Assembly: GCA_023014365.1 (NCBI GenBank)
Contig: JAEBUN010000012.1
Location: 434,001 to 498,000 of the forward strand
From: Lepiota brunneoincarnata
Lineage: Eukaryota; Basidiomycota; Agaricomycetes; Agaricales; Agaricaceae
DNA: 64,000 nucleotides
Direction of reading: 5' to 3'
Under the pieces are notes generated by a model that saw nothing but the letters and a program-made list of their open reading frames with translations, did not search any database and was not told the origin of the DNA. Every line of letters begins with the position of its first letter. The first letter of the stretch is position 1. Shown piece after piece: positions 20,271 through 31,027 of the stretch. The position numbers were made by a program, and so were the translations under genes.

Positions 20271-21530
20271 TTATCCCCTTCATAAGGTCTGATGTCCTCA
20301 TCAGACATATCCTCAGTATAATCTGACAGGCTCTCCTGTGATATTTGATTTGGTGACAGGGTCCCAGTTGTAGTAGTAGGGATCAGATTCTGGAGAGTTG
20401 CTTCAATAACTTGGTGGCCTGGGGATGGTGGGTCTTGGGTGAGGTTGATGACGAGGGGTTCTCTGGAGCGAGTGGTGACAGGTGTGTTGAAGGACCGATT
20501 CAGAAAGTTGGTGGCTTCTGCCTGTAGGTGTGGTGGTGGCGTTGGCGGCTGGAATGATGATGGGGGCACCTTGAATTCAGGTGCAGAAGGGTCTGGCTGA
20601 GGCGGGGCGCTGCTCAGTGTTTGCAATAATGTGTTGAATATTGTTGTTTGTGGTTTCACATGTGAGGGATCGAGCTCTGCTTGGTATTCCTTGTGGGCAG
20701 CAATGCAAGCCAGGTACCATACTTGTGGGTTGATGTTGGTAAGGGTTTCTTTTGCAGTGCTTCTTGTAATGGCCAGGAGCAATCTTTTGACAATATCGAC
20801 ATTGGTAGCATGGGCATCCTGCCTTGATATGGCCAAATCGATGGCAGCAATTGCAGCGAGTTCTGGTGTTGGATAAGTGATTGGCAGTAGTCCTGGTGGG
20901 GGTGTCATTAGAAGCAGATATAAATTGTATAGCACTTGGTGGTTGGTTATTTGTATCCACCATGGGAGGGTTGGAAGGTTGGGTGGCAGTTCCGATAGGT
21001 AGGACAGGGCAGTCCTGACTTCCGCTTCCATTGCTCGGGCTTGGGATTGGACTCTCAAACGGGAATTTGGTGAGAGCAGTTGATAACATGGCAGAAATGG
21101 TAGCATGGTCCTGTTCCTCTGTTGCGCTAGAAAGAATAGTGGTGCATAGTTCTTGGAATTCTGTTGTTCGGTCATAGACAAGGCACTTGTGATACAGAAG
21201 AGCAGTAAATGTCTTCCAGCAGGTGTCGACCAGGGGTACCATCGCTAGACTGTGTTTAAGATGGGTTCCAGTAATATGAAAGGGAACTTCATGTAAAAGG
21301 ATGGATCATATTTCGGGTTGATTGGAGGGAAGGAAGGTATGCCAGATGATATAAGGACTGTTGGTCCTGTCTGGTTGGTTGTCAACAGTATCGGCAGCAG
21401 GGCCAGGTTGGCTATTTCCTGTGATGCAGTTTGCCAGGGATATGATTCTTTCCTGGATGAGAAGGTGTCCATTGTTGTCTGGCTCTGGGAGGTCTGGAGT
21501 GGTTGCTTGAGTGTTGGGTAGTTGGATCAT
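20249..21530 (-). pseudogene. gypsy-A ORF3: twin CCHC-knuckle protein, C-terminus encoded in the LTR
   Basis: A third ORF after integrase. It starts at an ATG (21530, MIQLPNTQ) overlapping the end of the chromodomain frame by +1. It runs in broken frames through a Leu/Phe-rich segment (TCWKTFTALLYHKCLVYD) to CNCCHRFGHIKAGC (C-x2-C-x4-H-x4-C) and CRYCQKIAPGHYKKHC (C-x2-C-x6-H-x4-C) near 20.85-20.75 kb. After one frame change it continues NINPQVWYLACIAAHKEYQ, then a Pro/Thr-rich linker, then DYTEDMSDEDIRPYEGDNVM and into the LTR. A homologous ORF is in gypsy-C. Zinc or nucleic-acid binding is inferred from the knuckles; the true role is unknown. Frame breaks near 21.3 and 20.75 kb make this copy defective. 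Confidence 0.65.
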
Positions 21531-22241
21531 TGGTGGGGCTGTCTAGTTTGTGGGCCCTTTTATATTCTTCAATGATTTCCTTGGCATTCTCCAGGTTTGC
21601 TTCTGGCTTCCAGGAGTCCTTGGTGGGAAGGTATCCTTTCCATCTGACTAAGAATTGATACTTGTTCTGGAATCTTCTGTGGTGCAGTATTGACTTGACC
21701 TTGTATTCTTCTTCTCCATTGACAAGGTCAGGAGGTGGGGCTGTGTTGTATTCCTCATGTGTGTCATTCTCTTCTGCAGGCATTAGGAGGCTTGCATGAA
21801 ACTTGTTGTGGATCTTCCATTTGATGGGTAATTTTAGTTCATAAGTAATGGGTCTGAGTTTTCTTGTTATGGTGAAAGGACCTTCTTGGCATTGGGCCAG
21901 TTTCTTTGAGGCATACTGAATTGGGAGGTTGCGGTTGTCTAGCCAAACCTTTTGTCCAACTTTTAGATTGATATCTGGCCAGTTATATCTTGCAGCCATT
22001 TTTAGTCTGGCTTGTTCATGCACAGCTTGTGCTTCTTGGCATATCTTGGCAAGGTATTTAAACTTCTCTCCTATTGCTGGAATGTTTGTTGGCTCCTCGG
22101 AGGTTGGAAATCCTTTGGGGGTTGATCCATAGAGGAGTTCAAATGGGGTATGTTGGCGTTCAGCATATGTTTTCGAGTTGTGAACATATTCTAGGAGTGG
22201 AAGTGTCTTTGCCCATTTGTTCAGGTTTGATGAGCAGTAGA
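21412..22241 (-). pseudogene. gypsy-A integrase C-terminus with chromodomain
   Basis: Continuation of the integrase beyond the 635-bp insertion: LNKWAKTLPLLEYVHNSKTY, HTPFELLYGS, then GQKVWLDNRNLPIQYASKKL, KLPIKWKIHNKFHASLL, and a chromodomain with EEEYKVKSILHHRRF, QFLVRWKGY and EIIEEYKRAH. The chromodomain targets integration to modified chromatin in chromoviruses. A stop interrupts the frame near 22.15 kb. Confidence 0.8.
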
Positions 22242-22876
22242 TGTGTTAGAGCCGGTGCGGGTCGGGACCAAGGCAGAGGGTCGGGGTGGTAACCTTGATA
22301 TAAGGTAACCGGGGGACAGGGCGAAGTCAGTACGTAGACTTTGGGACCGAGGCGGAGTACATCGGGCAGGGGGTTGGACTTGCGGCCTCAGCGTATGTGC
22401 TGTGCCCTCCTACCATCCTAGTCCATATTTCAGGAAGTCGGGGCTGAGGCGGAGCAAGGCAAAAGAGAGGAGAGGATAGAGAACAGGGAGCTGGTCCGCT
22501 GCTCGATTCGATTATCAGACTGAGGAGTACAAGCCAAGTACCTACAGTATATATACTACTGGCCTTACGAACTATGACTCGTACTGATTACGTGCGGAGC
22601 GAAGCGGAGGCCGATATAGTTACAAATGGATTATGAACAGATTACAAATGGAATGGAAACCGGTACAGGTATGGAGACCGATAATGTATCTTGACTACGG
22701 ATGGGAAATGGAGACTGGAACTAGAGACACCGAGGGTCAGGTGACCACGGCACGTGTGGAGGTGGTTGCGTGATCGGGGCAGTGGGTTGCGGTCAGAGCA
22801 AGTTGGGGCCGAGTCGGAGGGCAGAGGGTTGTTGTGTGGAGCACATGTGGAATCGAGAAGCCGAAGTTTAAGTGAT
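22242..22876. mobile_element. 635-bp GC-richer insertion in gypsy-A integrase, TAGA target duplication
   Basis: The sequence starts TGTGTTAGAGCCGG and ends GTTTAAGTGAT, between TAGA at 22238-22241 and TAGA at 22877-22880. Removing it joins integrase CQLRVYCSSNLNKWAKT in frame. It is CpG-rich, unlike the gypsy-A around it, and contains a TATATATACT stretch. The TG start suggests a solo LTR, but no CA end or terminal inversion was confirmed. No coding sequence was recognised. Confidence 0.6.
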
Positions 22877-25334
22877 TAGACTCTGAGTTGGCATGGATAT
22901 GACAAGATGCCAAGGTATAGTTCTATTTCCTGATTGAATCGCTCTGTTTGTCTGTCTGTCTGCAGATGGTAGGCGGTAGAGAGTGCTTGTTTGATTCCAA
23001 GTTGTTTGTAGAATTCTTTCATGGATTTGGTGGCAAATCTGGGATCACAATCGCTGAGCACCTTTTCAGGAAGGCCAAATCTAGAGAATAGCCATTTGAT
23101 AAGAATTTTGGCAATCTTGTCCATGTTGGCAGTTTTCACAGTAGGTTCTAGAATTATCCCCTTTGTAAGCTGGTCAACCATTACCAGTATAGAATCATGG
23201 GGTCCGTCCAGGGGTAGGTCTGTAATAAGATCCATCAAGATGTTGGAGAATGGATGGGTAGAACAGGGTCCAGGAATAGGTTGAAGCGGTGGCTTTAGGG
23301 GATGGCAATTGATCTTGTATTGTTGGCAAGCACCACATCCTCAGACATAGTTCTTGACAAATGATTGCATCCTGGGCTAATAGGCATACTCCTGGAGTTT
23401 TCTGGTTGTTTCTGCAATTCCAGGGTGTCCTGTGGTTGGTGAGTCATGTATTCTTTGCAGTAGGTGGCATCTGAGATGTAGATCTTGAGGTATAAATAGT
23501 TTTCCATGAACATGTGGGTGTCCTGAGTTGTCTTCTTGGGTGATGTCAGTTTGTTTCTTCTTTTTCCACAACTCCTTTATTTCATGCTTGGTGGTTTCAT
23601 CAATAATATGGATGTGCTGTGGTTGTTCTGGGGTGAAGAATTTATCAGGTAGGGCAACAATCTGTTTGTTGTCTTTTATCTTGGGTTCATGGTCAGGTTG
23701 TCTTGAGAGAGCATCTGCTGGTCCATTTTTCTTCCCAGGGATGTGCCGGATTTCGATGTCAAATCGTTGCATGTAGGCAATCCATTGAGCTTGTCTTCTG
23801 CTGAGATCCTCAGGTTTTCTCCAGCGGTGAAGGTTATCATAATCTGACCATACAATGGTTTTGTGAGACAATCCTTCTATGTGGTGGCACCATTCCTTGA
23901 GTGCTCGGATTATGGCAAAGAGTTCTTGTTTGGAGCAATGATAGTTGCATTCAGCTGGTGAGAATCCTTTTGAGAAGTATGTGACTGGGTGTTTAACTCC
24001 ATTATTATCATGTTGAAGGAGGACTGCTCCTGATGCAAATAGTGATGCATTGCATTCGATTTTGAAGGGTTTGTCTTGGTCTGGTACCATTAGTACTGGT
24101 TTGCTTTGAAATTTTCTCTTGAGGGTATCAAAGGTGTTTTGGCACTCTTCTATCCATTCAAATTTCTTGGTTTTGGACATTAGGACATTGAGGGGTTTGG
24201 CCCATGTGGCATATTGATGTATAAACTTCCAGTAGAAGTTGCAAAATCCTATAAATTTGCATACATCGTGTGGAGTAGTCAGTGTTGGTCATGCAGCGAT
24301 GCCTTTGAGCTTTGCTGGGTCCATCGAAACTGAGTCTGGAGTGATGACTCCTAGATATTCAAGTTGTTGGCGTTCAAATTTGCATTTCTTGGTCTTGAGG
24401 TATAGATCATTGTCTTTAAGTATCTTGAGTACTTCTCTTGTAAGATGTTGGAGTTCTTGTTTTGTTTTTGCATGAATGAGGATGTTGTCCATGTAAACGA
24501 TTACTCCTCCATTATTGATGAGTTTTTGGAATAGTGAGTCCATCATGGTTTGGAAGGTTGCTGGCAAGTTGCACATTCTGAAAAGCATGACCATAGGTTT
24601 GAATAATCCTCAGGGTGTTCTGAAGGCTCCTTTCCATTCATCTCCTTTGTGTATATGGATATTATTGTATCCTGCTTGTATGTTGAGTTTGGTAAAATAT
24701 TGTGATCCTTGGAGTTTGTCAAGAATATGTGAGATGAGGGGAAGGTTGTATGTATTCTTGATGGTATGCTTGTTGAGGTACCTGTAATCTTGACAGGGGC
24801 GTAGCTTTCCGTCTTTCTTTCCTACAAAGAAGAAAGGTGAGGCCATTGGTGATTCAGATGGCTGAATGTATCCTTTCTGAAGGTTTTCTTCAAGAAACAT
24901 GTCAAGTTCCTTTTCTTCATTAAGGGAGAGTTGGTAGGATTTCATGGCAATTGGTTTGAATGATTCCTTTAGTTCAATCTTGTGATCCCATGGTCGTTGT
25001 GGGGGGAATCGTTTGGCTTGTTTCTTGCTGAATACTGAGAGGTATTCATGGAATTCTGTGGGTACAACCTTTCTTGGGTTGTCATTCTTCTTTTCTCCAT
25101 GTTGTACAGCAAGGAATTGTGATGCCAAGGCTTTGAAGTTGATTTCTTCGAAACTTGTAGGCTTGAGGGTAGAGATGTGGTTGAGTTGGTCATTGTAGAT
25201 CCAATCAGGTTCCATAGATTGGATGGGTTCTCGGAAGATAGTGTTGTCCCAACATTTGTTTCTCCAGCATAGTTGTTTGGTGTCCCAGTTGATGTCTGGA
25301 TTGTGTTCTGCAAGCCAAGGGAATCCAAGGATGA
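22877..25334 (-). pseudogene. gypsy-A pol: protease end, reverse transcriptase, RNase H, integrase core
   Basis: Minus-strand pol with several stops. RT starts around PWDHKIELKESFKPIAMKSY; its catalytic box reads VIVYMDNILIHAK, so the second Asp of YMDD is Asn. RNase H has KIECNASLFASGAVLLQHD and ADALSRQPDH. The integrase zinc domain is partial (HDSPTTGHPGIAETTRKL, then GCGACQQYK). The catalytic core has ILMDLITDLPLDGPHDSIL, VLSDCDPRFATKSM and HLQTDRQTERFNQE. The Asp-to-Asn change and stops show it is dead. It is broken at 25334 by gypsy-B, and the reading continues at 32823. Confidence 0.88.
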
Positions 25335-25796
25335 TGTTAGGGCAACCTGGAGGGTTTGGACAACTCAGGGAGCCAAAACGTCACTGCAGGGAAATCCTAA
25401 GTATTATTAATCTGTGAGCTAAGTAGGGAGTCCATACCTGCAGGGAAATCCTAAGAGAATAGGATGAGGGAACCCCTGCAGGCGAAAACTATGTATATAC
25501 TTGACTTATATAATCAATATAAATTGAACAAGGCTTGATGGTGGTGTCTGGGTGTTGCACAAGGCCAGGTGTGATTAAAATGAGTGTGGGGAGTGAAGAT
25601 AACAGTCTGAAGTCTACAGGAAATGGGAGGAAGCAGGTGAGGGTTAAGGAGGGTGTAGAGGGTGAAGGGAGGGGTTTAACTGGGCAGTGAGGGGACCTCT
25701 GGTGCATTCTGGTTATGTTTGGGGTGTAAGCGTTTGAAAGGGGGGATGTACAGTGTGCTGGGAGGCTTAGGGGTGTTTGTGGATTGTCCCCTTACA
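25335..25796 (-). repeat. gypsy-B 3' LTR
   Basis: The minus strand starts TGTAAGGGGACAATCC and ends GGTTGCCCTAACA. The pol reading frame enters this LTR and stops at 25676, so the last 38 or so residues of integrase are LTR-encoded. Confidence 0.93.
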
Positions 25797-27082
25797 TCTA
25801 CCCCCCCCTCAGGATTGCGGCGACTTGACGTGATGGTTGGGAGTGGTTGGAATGGGATGGAACCGAACTGGAGAGCTCGTATGAAGCGTGGGGCTCCGGG
25901 GTGTTGCTTGTAGAATTTCTTAACGAGTTCCGGTGCACGTACATCAGCCGAGTCTTCCCAGGAGTTATGTTCGCGACCGAAACCTCTCCATTTGATCAAA
26001 AATTTGAGTTTTCGTCGTACGAATCGGCTGTCTAGGATTTCTTTCACTTCCCACTCCTTCTTGTCGTCGATGACTACTGGATCGGGTGGTGGGGGTGGCT
26101 GTTGGGCTGGGAATGGGTCCTCTGGCGCAGGGAGAAGTTTTACGATGTTGAAGACTGGGTGGAGGCGTCGCATGGACTGGGGAAGTTTCAGGCGGTAGGC
26201 GTTGGCGCCGACCTGTCGTTCTACTGTATAGGGGCCTAGTCTGAGGTGTGACAGCTTCTTGGATGGTCGGGTGGTTTGAATATCACTCGCGTCCAAGTAA
26301 ACTCGGTCCCCGGGTTTGAAGGTAGGTGCTGGGGTGCGGCGTTGGTTGTAGTATCTCGCCATTTTGTCTTTAGACCATACCAAGGCAGCTTTGGCTTCCT
26401 CCAGCGTCGCTTTCATCCGGTTAGTGAATTCGTTGACCGTTTCTAGACGAGAAGGTCGTTGGTGAGGTTCAAAGCCCATCCGGGGGTGTCTACCAGTGTC
26501 GAGAAGGAAGGGGGAGTGCTGGGTCGAGGCGTGGATATGATTATTGTGTTGAAATTCGGCCAGTGGGAGGAGATCTAGCCAGTCGTCCTGCCTCTTGTTG
26601 ACAAAGATCCGAAGGTATTGGTCTAATTCTTGATTAACCCTTTCCGTTTGACCATCTGCTTGGGGGTGCCATGCCGTCGTGCTCGCTACCTTAATTCCTA
26701 GCTTCCGGTAAAGTTCCTTGGTGAACTCTGCGACGAACTGGGGGCCTCTGTCGGACACTACCTGTTTGGGGAGACCATGTAGTTTCCATACATTGTGCAG
26801 GAATAGCCGAGCGGCTCCTTCGGCCGTCACCGTGGTGTGTGTGGGGATGAAATGGGCTCGCTTGGAGGCCAAATCGACTACGGTCATCACGGCGTCATAC
26901 CCAGCCGAAGGAGGAAGCTCTACAATAAAGTCAACGCTGATGGTATCCCATCGGGACTCGGGAATAGGCAAGGGGTGAAGTTCTCTGGTAGGGAGGTGAC
27001 GGTGGGGCTTCGTTCTGAGGCATAAGTTGCATGTGGAGACATACTGACCTACGAAGCGAGACATCTGCGGCCACCAGTAGTT
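25676..27082 (-). CDS. gypsy-B integrase with chromodomain (downstream of a nonsense codon)
   Basis: Inserts the cDNA copy into the host genome. The zinc-domain second half has MSRFVGQYVSTCNLCLRTKP. The catalytic core has ISVDFIVELPPSAGYDAVMT (Asp), VVSDRGPQFVAEF (Asp) and WHPQADGQTERVNQELDQYL (Glu). The GPY/F-like region precedes a chromodomain (EWEVKEILDSRFV, FLIKWRGFG, NSWED). The frame is part of pol and is separated from RNase H only by TGA at 27083-27085. It stops at 25676 within the 3' LTR. All three acidic catalytic residues are present. Confidence 0.93.
   Translation of the reverse strand, partial: NYWWPQMSRFVGQYVSTCNLCLRTKPHRHLPTRELHPLPIPESRWDTISVDFIVELPPSAGYDAVMTVVDLASKRAHFIPTHTTVTAEGAARLFLHNVWKLHGLPKQVVSDRGPQFVAEFTKELYRKLGIKVASTTAWHPQADGQTERVNQELDQYLRIFVNKRQDDWLDLLPLAEFQHNNHIHASTQHSPFLLDTGRHPRMGFEPHQRPSRLETVNEFTNRMKATLEEAKAALVWSKDKMARYYNQRRTPAPTFKPGDRVYLDASDIQTTRPSKKLSHLRLGPYTVERQVGANAYRLKLPQSMRRLHPVFNIVKLLPAPEDPFPAQQPPPPPDPVVIDDKKEWEVKEILDSRFVRRKLKFLIKWRGFGREHNSWEDSADVRAPELVKKFYKQHPGAPRFIRALQFGSIPFQPLPTITSSRRNPEGGVDVRGQSTNTPKPPSTLYIPPFKRLHPKHNQNAPEVPSLPS
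25797..25813 (-). other. gypsy-B polypurine tract
   Basis: The minus strand reads GAGGGGGGGGTAGA immediately before the TGTAAGGGG start of the 3' LTR. It is the expected primer for plus-strand DNA synthesis. Confidence 0.85.
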
Positions 27083-28894
27083 TCAGGAGACCAATTCGAG
27101 TGTCTTCCAACGACCTGCATGCCCACCGATCAGGGAATCGTGGCAGAGGGCCATGATGCGGCGTCGGAGGTCGTTGCTGTTCGGGATGTAGATCCGGCCT
27201 CGGAATAATAGCAGTCCGTCCACATTAGACCACTCGGATGAGTGTACGGTTCTAGAAGAGGACTCCTTGAGCCTGCGGGCCGAATTCGTGACTGCCTCTT
27301 CTGCAGTCTCGGAGCGATTCCCTGCTCGGATGTCTCGTAGAAGGACTTGTTCTTCGCCAGCAGCTTGAATTCCTTCGAGGGCTCGGATCGCGAGCTTCTC
27401 CCTCGTCAAGAGGACGACATCTTCGTTGTCACGATCTCCGGGGCCGTGGTCTGCACGGCGGGACAACGCGTCGGCTTTCCCCATCGATTTACCCGGCCGG
27501 TGGTGAAGCTTGAAGTCAAAGCGAGCCAAGAAGAGTGACCAGCGAGCTTGGCGGCGATTAAGTTTTTTAGCTGTCATGAAATACTCTAGGTTTCGGTGGT
27601 CTGACCAGATTTCCACGACGTGGGGGGCGCCTTCTAAGAAGTGCCGCCATTCCTCGAGTGCTCGGATGATCGCCAGCATTTCCTTGTCGTGAATCTCGTA
27701 GTTTCGTTGTGCCTGGTCCAGGGATTTAGAATAGAATGCCACCGGGTGCCATTTACCTTCCTCCAACTGCTGAGAGAGTACCGCTCCAGTGGCGAAATCC
27801 AAACTGTCCGCTTCAAGCCGGAAAGGCAAGGAGGTGTCCGGCGAGGCGAGAACGGGCGCGGACGTGATTAGCTCCTTAAGGGTGGTGAAAGCACTATGTT
27901 CTGGCTTTCCCCATCGCCAAGGAGTGTCCGATTTAGTGAGATCAAACAGAGGGTGAGCGTAGTGTGAAAAATCTTGGATAAAACGCCTATAGAAGTTCAC
28001 GAAGCCCAGGAACGCCTGGACCTCTCGCTTGTCTGTAGGCGTCGGCCACTCCTGTACTCCGGCGACCTTTACCAGGTCCATCTCCACCTTATTTTCCGAA
28101 ATGACTAGCCCTAAGTACTCCACCCTGGTCTTCTTGAACTCGCACTTCTCCGGTTGGAGGTAGAGCCGGTGGCGGCGAAGTATCTCTAGAACGCGATGGG
28201 TAACTCTTCTATGTTCTTCTACGGTCCTTGTGAAGATAAGGATGTCGTCGAGATATACTACAACGACCCCTTCTGCGATGAGGTCCCTAAAGATATCGTT
28301 CATCATCGTCTGGAAAGTAGCGGGGCTGTTGGTAAGTCCGAAGAACATCACTAGAGGCTCAAAGAGGCCCCGGTTGGTGCGGAAGGCTGCTTTCCATTCG
28401 TCTCCGGGTTTAATCCGTACGTTATTGAAACCCCAGCGAATATCGAGTTTGGTGAAATACTTGGCCCCTCGGAGTTGATTTACGAGCTCCGAGATGAGTG
28501 GGAGTGGGTATTTATTTTTCACCGTGATTGCGTTAAGAGCTCGGTAATCTTGAACCAATCTGAGCGAGCCATCCTTCTTTTTAATAAAAAACACCGGAGA
28601 GGCCATGGGGGACTTCGAAGCACGGATTCTCCCGGTAGTTAAGTTCTCCTGAATGAAGGAGTTGAGTTCTGACTGTTCAGAGGGGGCCAGAGGGTATACC
28701 TTGCAGCCTGTAGGCGTCGCTCCCGGTATGAGCTTGATAGCATGGTCCCAAGCCCTTTGTTCCGGGAGAGAGTCGAAGGACTCTTTCTCGAACACGGAGG
28801 CGAAGTCACGGAGATACTCGGGAATGGGATCCAGTAGGCCGGAGATTTCAGGGGATGCCCGAGGAGGTTGCGAATTGCGGTGGAAGGCCTCCGC
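27083..28894 (-). CDS. gypsy-B reverse transcriptase - RNase H - integrase N-terminus
   Basis: Copies the element's RNA into DNA. RT motifs: PWD-type start RAWDHAIKLIPG, MASPVFFIKKKDGSLRLVQD, YFTKLDIRWGFNNVRIK, and the active site VVYLDDILIFTR (YLDD). RNase H: LEADSLDFATGAVLSQQ, DKEMLAIIRALEEWRHFLEG and KADALSRRADH. The integrase zinc domain begins ALCHDSLIGGHAGRWKTLELVS, then TGA (27083-27085) stands where related elements have Arg before NYWWPQ, a CGA-to-TGA change. The upstream end is cut by the LTR inserted at 28895, which splits SQRLA from EAFHRN. Confidence 0.93.
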   Translation of the reverse strand, partial: AEAFHRNSQPPRASPEISGLLDPIPEYLRDFASVFEKESFDSLPEQRAWDHAIKLIPGATPTGCKVYPLAPSEQSELNSFIQENLTTGRIRASKSPMASPVFFIKKKDGSLRLVQDYRALNAITVKNKYPLPLISELVNQLRGAKYFTKLDIRWGFNNVRIKPGDEWKAAFRTNRGLFEPLVMFFGLTNSPATFQTMMNDIFRDLIAEGVVVVYLDDILIFTRTVEEHRRVTHRVLEILRRHRLYLQPEKCEFKKTRVEYLGLVISENKVEMDLVKVAGVQEWPTPTDKREVQAFLGFVNFYRRFIQDFSHYAHPLFDLTKSDTPWRWGKPEHSAFTTLKELITSAPVLASPDTSLPFRLEADSLDFATGAVLSQQLEEGKWHPVAFYSKSLDQAQRNYEIHDKEMLAIIRALEEWRHFLEGAPHVVEIWSDHRNLEYFMTAKKLNRRQARWSLFLARFDFKLHHRPGKSMGKADALSRRADHGPGDRDNEDVVLLTREKLAIRALEGIQAAGEEQVLLRDIRAGNRSETAEEAVTNSARRLKESSSRTVHSSEWSNVDGLLLFRGRIYIPNSNDLRRRIMALCHDSLIGGHAGRWKTLELVS

Positions 28895-30195
28895 TGATAC
28901 GCCGATTTCACGCCTATACATGAATTCCGTACTCCAGAACGATTCTCTACATAGAATCATTGGCTATATCATTAAAGAACTCTATAGAGGATTGGTACTA
29001 TGTCCCGTAGTAGCCAGTTCGACCGAATTGAGGATATTCGAGCCTTGGAAGTGTTCAAACCAGTTCATTATCACTAAGCTTAGTGAACCAAACTATCGGA
29101 ACGCTTTCCAGAGGGATTCAGGACTCTACATAGTCTATTGAGTATACTCCGGTCGCATCAAGGGACCTTACGAGCAGTTTTCTGATGAACCCGGATGCGT
29201 TTGAATATAAAGAATGTACCTAGCGGCTGTCGCAGGAGTATTACGTCGAAAGCGAGCCCAATAATGATGACCGGACCACGGAACAGAACGTTCAACGTTC
29301 GGGAGGCGACACCCGATGCCCAAAACCCTAGAAATATCAAAGACTCCTAATTAACGAGTGCTTTGTGGGTCCCGGCACCTCGGCCTATTGCTTAACTGAG
29401 ATTAATTACAACGGATCAAGGGACTGTCCATCCGCTATACGTTCCGATCATAATTGATCCGGAGTCTTAACGCGCTCGCGTGGACGCAGAATAATGCAGA
29501 CGAGCACGGAACACGTCTGGCTGGATTGCCATTCGTTAATCAGAGAAAAACCCATAACCCAGGGCAAGGTAGAAATGCTGCCGAACCTTCCAAAAATGTT
29601 CTACAGTGCCTGTAACAATTAAGCTTATTGTTTTCTATTTCATATTTACTATCTCTTGTATGTATCTAAACAATATAAATACGGTCGCACTTGTTCGTGG
29701 AGAAGCAAGAGGTCTCACCCCCGCTTCCACACGCAAGTCTGCGAGCCGTGATCAAGAACGGTTTCAGAGGGCTATTTAGTGTGCGTCGTTAAGTGTGATT
29801 TCTTCGGTCGTCGACCAACCCAGAGACAGAGACAGAGACCAGAGTTCAGAGTTTAGAGTTCCAGAGTGCTAGAGACAGAGACAGAGACAGAGACCAGAGT
29901 TCAGAAACCAGAGACCAGAGACCAGAGACCCCGCGCTTTGAATTGACAGGGATTGTCCTTTCATTGTTGCACCGTACGGCTAAGATAACTTCAACAGCTG
30001 TTCGTTAACCTCTCAAACACTACTCTCTTGAATTTCGCTGTCAGAACGCACCCCCAGAACACCCTAAAAGACGAAACTGTTCATTATCTATCTCGTTCCA
30101 CTTGTATTAGCTTAAGCTTATCAAACTTCGGCTAAGCTTAGTGAAAACAAGCCCACGATCGATATTTAAAACCTACAAATGTTGTTACCTTTTCA
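28895..30195 (+). mobile_element. 1.3-kb solo LTR-like insertion in gypsy-B pol, CCGC duplication
   Basis: Starts TGATACGCCG and ends ACCTTTTCA, flanked by CCGC on both sides (28891-28894 and 30196-30199). It contains a TATAAATA box near 29672 and a purine minisatellite of AGAGACC/AGAGACAG units (29821-29935). A second copy in the opposite orientation lies at 35991-37293. TG...CA ends, size and the promoter-like box suggest a long LTR. No coding sequence was recognised. It is CpG-rich, so a recent insertion. Confidence 0.75.
29821..29935 (+). repeat. purine-rich minisatellite (AGAGAC/AGAGACC units)
   Basis: Irregular tandem AGAGACAG and AGAGACC units inside the 1.3-kb LTR. The complementary CT-rich version is at about 36255-36368 in the second copy. 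Confidence 0.8.
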
Positions 30196-31027
30196 CCGCG
30201 AGTCTTTGGGAGGTAGTGCTGGTCGCTTGGATGAACTGGGGTTCCGGGCGGAGAACGGTGGCCCAGATACGTTCACCGTCTCCGGTCCCTCGTTCGGATT
30301 TTGGTTGAAGACCCGGGATCTCTTGAATCTCCTCCCAGTCGTCATCCGAGAGTGGATAAGGGCCTTCCGAGCACATCGAGATTGCTTTAATCTCAGCCTT
30401 CCGGAGCTTTCGTTCAGTTCTCAGCTGTTCCTTACACAGTGTGCAACACCTATCTGGGCATCGGGTCATCCTGACTTCACCTGTCTGCCAGTCTACTTCG
30501 GGGTTATGCTCCTTCAACCATGAGAAGCCGAGTAGTAAGTCTTGCTTTCCGAGCGATGTGACCGCCAAGGTGGTGCGCTCTGAGTGAGATTTGTAACGGA
30601 GAACTATGTCTAAGACCTCCGTAATTGAACCCGCTTCGTTCTCGGTGCCATCAACGTTGAAGACGGGGATGGGCTGGGAAAGGGGGCGCATGTTGAGATG
30701 ATTTCTCTGTACGAAATTGCGGTCGACGAAGCAGCTTGTCGCCCCGCTGTCCAGGAGGGCCTGAGTGACCTTCCGTTCCGCTGTGTCTGTCGTTTCTAGC
30801 TCCACTGTCAGATGAAGCGACCGCGGAGACTCTGCTGAAGATATCTTGAACACCGGGGGCAAACGCCGCTCCCATTTCGGCCGTCTCAGTCGTTTAGGCA
30901 AGGAAGAGCTTAAAGGGGGTGTGTCTTGTACAGGGATCGGGTTTCGGGTAGGGACAGTGTCGTTTATTAGGTCTATGGGTAATACACTGTACCTACTCCC
31001 TGTGGGCGACCGGGGCACACTATTCAC
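30196..31027 (-). CDS. gypsy-B aspartic protease region of pol (truncated by insertion)
   Basis: Retropepsin that would cleave the Gag-Pol polyprotein. The active site is QALLDSGATSCFVD (D-S-G-A). The second conserved region has LGKQDLLLGFSWLKEHNPEV. The frame is -1 relative to gag and is already open upstream of the gag stop (TGA at 31024-31026), so it is probably made by -1 frameshifting. It is cut after SQRLA by the 1.3-kb LTR at 30195. Confidence 0.9.

Noticed and set aside
25489..25707. Identical 72-codon frames at 25489-25707 and 32515-32733
   Set aside because: They are identical only because they lie in the two LTRs of gypsy-B; no domain or expression signal supports a protein.
29068..29082. 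CACTAAGCTTAGTG palindromes at both ends of the 1.3-kb repeat, suggesting CACTA transposon ends
   Set aside because: They are internal to the repeat, whose real ends (TGATACG...TTTTCA) are fixed by the CCGC duplication and by the second copy.
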